From Candidatus Cloacimonadota bacterium (GTDB taxonomy: Bacteria > Cloacimonadota > Cloacimonadia > Cloacimonadales > TCS61), in the NCBI GenBank assembly GCA_030596265.1, contig JAUVKM010000024.1, positions 1-13,952 on the forward strand: a stretch of 13,952 bases of DNA, written 5' to 3'. A program made the translations under genes and the position numbers. The notes under the pieces were generated by a model that was not told the DNA's origin, did no database searches, and worked only from the letters and a program-made list of their open reading frames with translations. Every line of letters starts with the position of its first letter. The first letter of the stretch is position 1. Positions 8,217 through 13,952 of this stretch are shown piece by piece.

Positions 8217-8264
8217 TTAAATACAAATGTATTTAAAAAAAATCTTTGAAACAATAACATTATA
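8217..8264 (-). promoter_or_regulatory. 20-bp palindrome and candidate promoter region of the EEP gene
   Basis: TTAAATACA at 8217-8225 and TGTATTTAA at 8228-8236 are perfect 9-bp inverted arms around two bases, about 75 bases before the EEP start. On the minus strand the core contains TACATTTG, which fits the Bacteroidota -7 element TAnnTTTG, with a TTG 20 bases upstream; the spacer includes an 8-base T-run. A regulator site overlapping a promoter is a reasonable reading, but the host may not use Bacteroidota-type promoters. Confidence 0.35.
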
Positions 8265-8272
8265 CTTAACAT

Positions 8273-8776
8273 CTACTGAATAATTAGTAATCCATTATTT
8301 AATGTGATATCATCAAATTCGTCAACAGGATCACCTTCTTCATTAATTAGTGACAAATTCTCGAATGTTAAGGCACTTGTACCGATTTGAATTCCTTTTA
8401 TTTTAAAGTCAAACAAAACACCGGTACCATCAAGTCCGTCATCCCCAGAAGTTTGTTCCAAACCAATAGCAACATTCAACCTGTCATCATCATTCACGCT
8501 TATTGAAATGTAATCTGCTGACCAGAAAGAACCAATAGTTACAGCACTTTCAGGCAAAGTAACTTTCGTACTGTCGAAAACTATTTCACATGAAAAAGCA
8601 AAAAGATCTGTAATGTTTTCAATCTCGACTGAAAAAGTAGTCTCAATATCTATCCCAACAGTTTGCTCGGAAGGAGTTATTGAAAGAATTAAATCCGTTT
8701 CAGGTTCAGTACTGCTTTTTGAACAGGAGAAAAATAATACCGGAAAAATTAAGATCAATATAGCTAATCGTTTCAT
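8273..8776 (-). CDS. Cohesin-domain lipoprotein
   Basis: This 167-residue protein is almost only a signal peptide plus one cohesin-like domain. Residues 1-17 end in FFS-C18, a lipobox, followed by a short Ser/Thr/Glu linker (SKSSTEPETD). Residues about 29-167 follow the cohesin pattern: a first strand LILSITPSEQTV, then FSVEIENITDLFAFSCEIVFDSTKV (a hallmark 'xFxxxxxFD' stretch), GSFW, an IAIG-like strand (NVAIGLE), GTGVLFDFKIKG, GTSALTFENLSLINEEG, and a final NGLLIIQ strand. Cohesins bind dockerins, and the gene directly upstream encodes a dockerin protein, with 11 bases between them. The likely role is a membrane-anchored receptor for a dockerin-bearing protein (inference). GAGGAG overlaps the upstream stop codon and precedes the ATG by 6 bases. 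Confidence 0.8.
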   Translation of the reverse strand: MKRLAILILIFPVLFFSCSKSSTEPETDLILSITPSEQTVGIDIETTFSVEIENITDLFAFSCEIVFDSTKVTLPESAVTIGSFWSADYISISVNDDDRLNVAIGLEQTSGDDGLDGTGVLFDFKIKGIQIGTSALTFENLSLINEEGDPVDEFDDITLNNGLLIIQ

Positions 8777-8782
8777 TTATGA

Positions 8783-8788
8783 CTCCTC
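8783..8788 (-). promoter_or_regulatory. Ribosome site of the cohesin gene overlapping the upstream stop codon
   Basis: The complement reads GAGGAG; its first base is the last base of the TAG stop (8788-8790) of the dockerin gene, and the ATG at 8776 follows 6 bases later. This supports co-translation of the dockerin and cohesin genes. Confidence 0.7.
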
Positions 8789-11205
8789 TATTTTAACATT
8801 ATCATTTTCTTTGTATCAATCATTTTATTATTAACTCTCAATCTGTAAAAGTACAATCCGCTACTAACCTTTCGTTCATTTAAATCTGTGCCATCCCAAA
8901 TAACCGTGTAATTTCCAGTAGGCTGATTTTCATTTAATAGCCTTTTAACAAGCTGACCCTTGATATTATAAACGTTAAGTTCTACATTCCCATCATCTAT
9001 TATACTATATGAGATGCTTGTAGATGGATTGAAAGGATTGGGAAAATTATGTGCAAGTTTACTAGTTTCAATAATTTCAATTATTGGTAGATCAAATTGC
9101 TGTGCTATGCGATTTTTTAAAAGAAGTTCAACATTACTACTACCGAGTGAATGATAAATTTCGATGAAATTATCACGATATTGTTCCAAATCTTCCCAAT
9201 TAAATGTAGAGATACTCATTGCAGCCGAACGTGAGTTGTTCCAGTTTAAACAAATTCCTAAAACATCTGTAATATTAACTTCTCCATCTCCGTTACAGTC
9301 TGCAAAAGGAGCATATGGTTCATCCCAACCTAATGGATAATTATTTTCTGCCCAGTTGAATGAAATCTGATCCCGAGCATTTCCTTCCTCTCTCCAATAC
9401 ACACCGATAGGAATAATATCATCTTCATCAACATAACCATTATTATTAGTATCACCTGACCAGATATACTGATTTTCCTCAGTTATAAGAATAGTTAATG
9501 TTCTACTTTCCAAATATACTTCATCATAAATACAAGCTACTTTGAATTTATACTCTATTTCAGGCTGTAGATCAGTGATAGTATATTCCGATAAAGTATG
9601 ATCTACAACAATATATTCCCAAGTATATGCAGGTGCATCTGCTTCTTTGTAATATACCCTAAATTCATCGGGTGCAGAGAGAACATTCCATCTAACATTT
9701 GCATCCGCCATAAAATTAGCATCCTGAACTTCCAATAAATATGGAATACTGGGTAAACCATTAAACATGGAATAATCAAATCCAGAATCAATAAAATCTT
9801 CCATTAAAATCAAATTATCTTCCAGCTCTTGTACTGAATATCCCATAAAAATCAAGGTATAAAATTCATAACTTTCTTCAGGTGCAAGATTCAATGAATT
9901 AGACGTGGAATTAGAATAGCCCTGCATATCTCCATAAACTGTAGATAAAAATCTTGTGTCAATTCCATTAGGATAATTATTAATTTGGTAATCAGGATAA
10001 TCTCTAAGACTAACAGCATACATAACATCAGGATTCCTACCAGTCAGCAACCAGTATTTTTCATTGGCAGTTGCATTAGGTGTTGAAACATACCCAAATG
10101 GATGCCAATCATCCGGTCCCCAACTCACATCCCACGTCCAACACTGTTCATTCAAATTATTTGGATGTAAAATTGTTAAACCTAAATATCCCGGAGTAAG
10201 ACCTCCATCACCATCTGCATCATAGGAATAGGCAAAATTATTTTCATCAATGTTATAACTACTAATATCATCCGGTGCAATAGCAGAACCGCCATAAGCT
10301 TGAGGTCCGATATCAGCATCAACATAATAACCATAACTGAAATCAAAAAGCGTATCGATAGTTGAATGATTATATATTATATTTTTTATTACAATCATGT
10401 TCGCAAAATATTGAACAGGCCAGGAATAAATTTCCTGTACCAATGCAATGTTCAATTTCACATGGTTATTTGATCCACTATAACTGCCCCAATCACGTTG
10501 CCCTTCGGTTCCAAAAGGACTATAATCATAGGAATATGCAATTGAAGATTCAAAACCAGGATAATCACAATCTTCATCAATTAACCCATCTCCGTCTTCA
10601 TCAAAAGGAATAGTAAAGCAATAAACTCCAGAAGGATCATCGATATCAAAATGACTGCCCAGAGGGTCTTCATCAATATATCCATCACCATCGTCATCAA
10701 AATACAGTCTATTACCCACATTCTTTAAAACAGAATCAAAAAAATTATATTGTAAATATTGATAACCCAAACTTGTTTCTAGTGGATTATATGCAGGTAA
10801 AAGTTCATTGATCTGATGCCACCCATCACAACCTACAGTTGTCAGCGTATCTATAACTCTCCACGGAGTTACTTCAGTTGTAGTATCATAATCATTTTCA
10901 GGAGGCCAATTCTGCCAGTAAATTTGATAGCCATCATCATTTCTTCTTACTTTCTTGGCTCCTACCCATAAAGAACCCTGATATAAATAATCAATCCCTG
11001 AATTAATGGGCCATTCCAGTGACGGCCATGATGCATCCTCAGATGATCCTATTATGCCATAATTACTAACTCTAAAACTAATATTACTTGCATCGTGTAT
11101 TAATGAATTATCAATCATTCTTGAAGAGAAAGACTCCTTATTTGATACAGCAAAAATAAACGTAAAAGAAATAAAAATAATTATTATAAATGTTATTTTT
11201 TTCAT
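8788..11205 (-). CDS. T9SS-targeted surface protein with fibronectin III and dockerin domains
   Basis: This 805-residue protein has a signal peptide (1-19). An N-terminal module (about 25-480) is rich in Tyr, Trp and Asp, of a type I recall from large FCB surface proteins. It includes EF-hand-like calcium loops with the pattern DxDGDGxxDxD at 170-180 and 202-212 and a partial one at 329-335. A fibronectin III domain spans about 487-575. A dockerin-like pair follows: loop one GDTNNNGYVDEDD (584-596) with its helix, a spacer containing FNWAENNYPLGW, then loop two DCNGDGEVNITD (636-647) with its helix. The sorting domain starts NFPNPFNPSTSISYS (720) and ends in KKMIMLK. No catalytic motif was seen, so it may be structural or a binding protein. 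It sits mid-operon, 12 bases after the lipoprotein gene and 11 before the cohesin gene, which encodes its likely partner. Confidence 0.85.
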   Translation of the reverse strand: MKKITFIIIIFISFTFIFAVSNKESFSSRMIDNSLIHDASNISFRVSNYGIIGSSEDASWPSLEWPINSGIDYLYQGSLWVGAKKVRRNDDGYQIYWQNWPPENDYDTTTEVTPWRVIDTLTTVGCDGWHQINELLPAYNPLETSLGYQYLQYNFFDSVLKNVGNRLYFDDDGDGYIDEDPLGSHFDIDDPSGVYCFTIPFDEDGDGLIDEDCDYPGFESSIAYSYDYSPFGTEGQRDWGSYSGSNNHVKLNIALVQEIYSWPVQYFANMIVIKNIIYNHSTIDTLFDFSYGYYVDADIGPQAYGGSAIAPDDISSYNIDENNFAYSYDADGDGGLTPGYLGLTILHPNNLNEQCWTWDVSWGPDDWHPFGYVSTPNATANEKYWLLTGRNPDVMYAVSLRDYPDYQINNYPNGIDTRFLSTVYGDMQGYSNSTSNSLNLAPEESYEFYTLIFMGYSVQELEDNLILMEDFIDSGFDYSMFNGLPSIPYLLEVQDANFMADANVRWNVLSAPDEFRVYYKEADAPAYTWEYIVVDHTLSEYTITDLQPEIEYKFKVACIYDEVYLESRTLTILITEENQYIWSGDTNNNGYVDEDDIIPIGVYWREEGNARDQISFNWAENNYPLGWDEPYAPFADCNGDGEVNITDVLGICLNWNNSRSAAMSISTFNWEDLEQYRDNFIEIYHSLGSSNVELLLKNRIAQQFDLPIIEIIETSKLAHNFPNPFNPSTSISYSIIDDGNVELNVYNIKGQLVKRLLNENQPTGNYTVIWDGTDLNERKVSSGLYFYRLRVNNKMIDTKKMIMLK

Positions 11206-11208
11206 TAT

Positions 11209-11216
11209 CTCCCCCT
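11209..11216 (-). promoter_or_regulatory. Purine-rich ribosome site of the dockerin gene, unusually close to the start
   Basis: The complement reads AGGGGGAG, only 3 bases before the ATG at 11205, filling most of the 12-base gap after the upstream stop. If the inner AGGGGG pairs, the spacing becomes a less unusual 5 bases. No better in-frame start with a signal peptide is evident. Confidence 0.6.
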
Positions 11217-11217
11217 A

Positions 11218-13488
11218 TTAATCAATCTCAAATAAAATTTGCGTCATCATAGATTTAACTTGATCTGGCTCCATATAGGCAAGAGGAAAACCGAATATAT
11301 AGCATGAATTATTTGTAGTTTCATATTTCAGTGCTATAGGTAATCCATTAAATTCATCATATTCTTCTTGTGTTGGAATAATGTGGAATGGACATCCTGG
11401 TGGATCTTCACCTACTTCTTTACATCCGTAACTATAGATTATTTCAGCTTCATGATCATTAAAATAAGCTACAGGTCCAAGACCATTAACACTTAAAATG
11501 GGTGCATTAGGATTAGTAATTACAGTATTAAAACTTGGTAATAACAAATCAATATCATTGTAGCTTCCTTCTGAAATTGCTTGGATAAAGAATGGGTTAT
11601 CAATATAAGTTGTAGATACATAACCAATTGCATCTTCATTATTCATTGGAATTCCAAAATACTCCTCTAAGATATCAAAGGTATTTAAAGAACACTTATG
11701 ATGTGTCTCTTTAAGAGTAGCTCCACTACTCAATATTAAGTTACCACCTTGTAAAAGATATATTTTAAATGATTCAAATTCCTTCCAAAATTCGAATTCT
11801 GCAACTCCATTATCTGAATGATAAATTATGGTTTTATACTGTTGTATCTCTGATGGTGCAATAATAGATTTAGCATGATGCAGCCCATCCATTCCATTTG
11901 AAAACATGAATTCTTTAAGAATTTCTCTATTAATGTAACCATATTCCGTTGCATAATCTGAGATAATATATTCGTAAAAAGTATCAAATAAATTACTGGG
12001 TGACTGAGGTGTATCAAATTCGTCATCAATGATGAGTACACCTTCTTTTTCTGCTTTAGGAATTGGTTGTACAATTGTGAATGTAAACACGTGAGGAGTT
12101 TCATCTACTTCTCCCTGCTGGTCTATAGCCCGAACTTCAAACGTGTGTTCACCATACATGTTTTCAAGTATATCACCAAAACTTGTAATTGTTACTATTG
12201 TTTCTTGCCCAATAATACTGTTAGCGGGTATCCGGAGCCATTCTTTACCATCATCATCAATCTGAAGATATTCTCCAGTGGCAGGAATCGGTGGATAATA
12301 ATATGGTGCGCCATCTAATCTTATATCGTAGCCAACAACTTCACAATAATAATGTTGCCCGGTTAATTCATCAAGAGTTACTTCATATCTTTGTCTATGA
12401 GGATTGTTATCCTCATATTCTCCATTGTAACCCCATTTCATATAAATTTGGAAGTCATCACTTCCAATTGCAGTATAGTTTTCTTCACTATTGAACCAGA
12501 ATGCCGTGGCAATATGGACACCATCAGAAGTAATAACTGAAGGTAATAATTCGTTTATCCCATCATCCAGATAGGTTGCAAAATGATGAGTTCCAAGTGC
12601 ATAAATTCCATTCGCTATACTATTCTCTTCGCCGAAATATATTACTGTGCCGGGATAAAAACCTTCCTGAACTTTGAAATTGGCTATAGCAGGGTTATCT
12701 TCATCTGCAAAACCACTCCTGGTAATAATATAAGTTTCAAATTGTGTGAGTTCACCCTCTTCATTCGGAATAAGCTGAGGAGTTGTATAACTATTTAATT
12801 CTACTTTTCTGATATCTTCACAGTTCAAAGAATTAAACCATTCTCCCTCGCTGATTAATGTGCTGTCTATTTCACTGATAATATTCAATCTATACATGAA
12901 ATGGTCTGCATAAAGCCCCTCAACAAATATATCCAAAATATTTTCTCTAATTAAGAAAATTAGTCCGGTTCCTGTTGTGTGCCCGTTACAATCTCCTGCT
13001 GATGTGGTTAGAACTGTTCCAATCTCCCTAAAATCAAAGAAACTTGCTGATACAACTGCACTTTCCTGATCATCATACAGGAATTTTACTTCGAATTCTA
13101 TAATTATGTATTCTAATACTCCGTTAACAGAATTGAAACTTATTTCTAACTCTGTTTTGTCTGTCCAGATTGTGCTTTCTTCTTGAGATTCATTTTGATA
13201 AACCCAACCATTTGAATCTGTGACAATACTTGCAGGTAATTCACCATTCGATGTTGTTATTCGATAGGCAAATAATGGTTCCTCTTTAATTAGTGCTTTC
13301 CATGTAATTCCCTGTATATAAGTATATTCTTGCGTATTATTTTCATTTATAACCTTTTCGTCTGTAAACGAGATTTCGATTAAATTATCAGTATCTACAT
13401 TACAAGATGTAGGATGATTTTTTGAACAACCGGAAATAAACAGAATTACAATAAAAGTAATAGTAAAAATTGTTTGAAAAGTTTTCAT
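11218..13488 (-). CDS. Large lipoprotein with C-terminal amidotransferase-like domain, function unknown
   Basis: This 756-residue protein begins with a lipoprotein signal peptide ending FISGC (C21). Residues about 30-480 are beta-rich. They carry a TSAGDCNGHTTGTG segment near 162-174 and an Ig-like stretch (about 425-475, GEHTFEVRAIDQQGEVDETPHVFTF) that resembles the domain of sequences annotated as exported surface proteins. Residues about 482-756 look like a flavodoxin/glutamine-amidotransferase-type alpha-beta fold: GVLIIDDE, KTIIYHSDNG, YLLQGGNLILSSGATL, and a closing IFGFPLAYMEPDQVKSMMTQIL. The usual nucleophile elbow Gly-x-Cys-x-Gly is absent (LSSG instead), so enzymatic amidotransferase activity is doubtful; a sugar- or ligand-binding role is possible. 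GAGGAG lies 4 bases before the ATG. It is the first gene of the operon with the dockerin and cohesin genes. Confidence 0.8.
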   Translation of the reverse strand: MKTFQTIFTITFIVILFISGCSKNHPTSCNVDTDNLIEISFTDEKVINENNTQEYTYIQGITWKALIKEEPLFAYRITTSNGELPASIVTDSNGWVYQNESQEESTIWTDKTELEISFNSVNGVLEYIIIEFEVKFLYDDQESAVVSASFFDFREIGTVLTTSAGDCNGHTTGTGLIFLIRENILDIFVEGLYADHFMYRLNIISEIDSTLISEGEWFNSLNCEDIRKVELNSYTTPQLIPNEEGELTQFETYIITRSGFADEDNPAIANFKVQEGFYPGTVIYFGEENSIANGIYALGTHHFATYLDDGINELLPSVITSDGVHIATAFWFNSEENYTAIGSDDFQIYMKWGYNGEYEDNNPHRQRYEVTLDELTGQHYYCEVVGYDIRLDGAPYYYPPIPATGEYLQIDDDGKEWLRIPANSIIGQETIVTITSFGDILENMYGEHTFEVRAIDQQGEVDETPHVFTFTIVQPIPKAEKEGVLIIDDEFDTPQSPSNLFDTFYEYIISDYATEYGYINREILKEFMFSNGMDGLHHAKSIIAPSEIQQYKTIIYHSDNGVAEFEFWKEFESFKIYLLQGGNLILSSGATLKETHHKCSLNTFDILEEYFGIPMNNEDAIGYVSTTYIDNPFFIQAISEGSYNDIDLLLPSFNTVITNPNAPILSVNGLGPVAYFNDHEAEIIYSYGCKEVGEDPPGCPFHIIPTQEEYDEFNGLPIALKYETTNNSCYIFGFPLAYMEPDQVKSMMTQILFEID

Positions 13489-13608
13489 AAAGCTCCTCTC
13501 TTTTTACATTTTTCAAAATCAGGATGAATGTATTTTTAATAACTTTTTTTGAAGTTATCTTAATTATCGTCAAGTTATTATATTCTTTATCAGCATTTCA
13601 AGATTTTT

Positions 13609-13952
13609 CTAATTATTTATAAAATTTTCAAATATTTTGAAATTTTGTTCAATATATTCAGGATTATCCAATTCATTTTTAAAGAACCTTCTCATTGATT
13701 CGTAGTTGGCAAGTTTATTCTTTATAGATTGTTGACCGAACGTAAATGTAATTTCAGGGTGAAACTGTACACCCCAGATAGGTAGATTTCTATATTGATA
13801 ACCTTGAATATCACAATTAGAATTTGATGCAATAATTGTAAAATCATCAGTCAAACCAAATACTTCTTCAAGATGTGATTCATAAAACACAGGTTTGGAA
13901 ATACCCTCAAATATTGAATTGGAAACTAATTCAACTTTTCGCCAACCCAATT
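13609..13952 (-). CDS. Class I glutamine amidotransferase (C-terminal part)
   Basis: The reading frame enters from the window edge, so only about 114 C-terminal residues are present; the TTG at 13948-13950 is read here as an internal codon, not a start. The fragment matches the GMP-synthase-like class I amidotransferase family: an LGWRKVEL strand, VFYESHLEEV, a FTIIASNSNCDIQGYQY segment, and WGVQFHPEI, which supplies the catalytic His and Glu of the Cys-His-Glu triad. The Cys lies in the missing N-terminal half. Such proteins release ammonia from glutamine for a partner synthetase or act alone on gamma-glutamyl substrates; which applies cannot be told. It has no export signal in view and is separated from the next gene by 120 bases, so it is probably a different transcription unit from the surface operon. 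Confidence 0.85.
   Translation of the reverse strand, partial: LGWRKVELVSNSIFEGISKPVFYESHLEEVFGLTDDFTIIASNSNCDIQGYQYRNLPIWGVQFHPEITFTFGQQSIKNKLANYESMRRFFKNELDNPEYIEQNFKIFENFINN

Noticed and set aside
8788..11205. Cellulosome component
   Set aside because: A dockerin and a cohesin are present, but there is no catalytic carbohydrate-active domain or multi-cohesin scaffoldin in the window, so a cellulosome is not supported.
11218..12042. Active glutamine amidotransferase in the lipoprotein C-terminus
   Set aside because: The fold looks similar but the Gly-x-Cys-x-Gly nucleophile elbow and the HPE motif are missing, unlike the true amidotransferase at 13609-13952.
13539..13558. 7-bp inverted repeat (ATAACTT and AAGTTAT) between the amidotransferase and the large lipoprotein gene
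   Set aside because: It contains only one G-C pair, has no T-run after it on the minus strand, and such AT-only stems are expected by chance here; I do not call it a terminator.
13568..13582. TTGACG and TATAAT on the minus strand upstream of the large lipoprotein gene
   Set aside because: The TATAAT lies upstream of the TTGACG, and neither element has a partner at 16-18 bases, so no promoter can be supported.
13948..13950. TTG as the start codon of the amidotransferase
   Set aside because: The frame stays open to the window edge and the family needs an upstream half carrying the catalytic Cys, so this is an internal Leu codon.

Overview
This window reads as a stretch of chromosome from an AT-rich bacterium of the FCB superphylum (Fibrobacterota-Chlorobiota-Bacteroidota and relatives). 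The low-GC candidate phylum Cloacimonadota is my best guess. Two complete proteins end in the roughly 90-residue type A sorting domain with an N(Y/F)PNPFNP motif, which marks cargo of the type IX secretion system (T9SS). A third protein is cut by the window edge exactly where that motif should start. All eight genes lie on the minus strand, so the order of transcription runs from high to low coordinates. There is no gene-free stretch longer than about 285 bases, no tRNA or rRNA, and no recognisable insertion sequence or CRISPR array.

Layout in transcription order: (1) 13952-13609, the C-terminal half of a cytosolic class I glutamine amidotransferase, cut by the window edge. (2) A tight three-gene operon at 13488-8273: a large lipoprotein with a C-terminal amidotransferase-like fold, a T9SS-targeted protein carrying a fibronectin III domain and a dockerin pair, and a small lipoprotein that is essentially one cohesin domain. 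(3) A coupled pair at 8141-6281: a lipoprotein of the endonuclease/exonuclease/phosphatase (EEP) superfamily and a probable envelope protein whose start codon lies one base after the nuclease's stop. (4) 6109-3050, a gingipain-type C25 cysteine peptidase with an intact His/Cys dyad and a T9SS tail. (5) 2765-1, a 921-residue (truncated) secreted protein made of 16 repeats of about 55 residues, probably a beta-propeller array. This last gene was found by translating the minus strand directly; it is open at the window edge.

Seven of the eight genes encode exported proteins, three of them predicted lipoproteins, so this is a cell-surface and secretion locus. The most interesting system candidate is the cohesin lipoprotein encoded directly beside a dockerin protein. 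It suggests a small protein-docking pair on the cell surface, outside any cellulosome.

The non-coding structure is also notable. A three-unit 9-bp repeat lies in frame inside the sorting domain of the peptidase. A cluster of palindromes occupies the peptidase/propeller intergenic region. A 13-bp inverted repeat follows the envelope-protein gene, and a 20-bp palindrome precedes the EEP gene.
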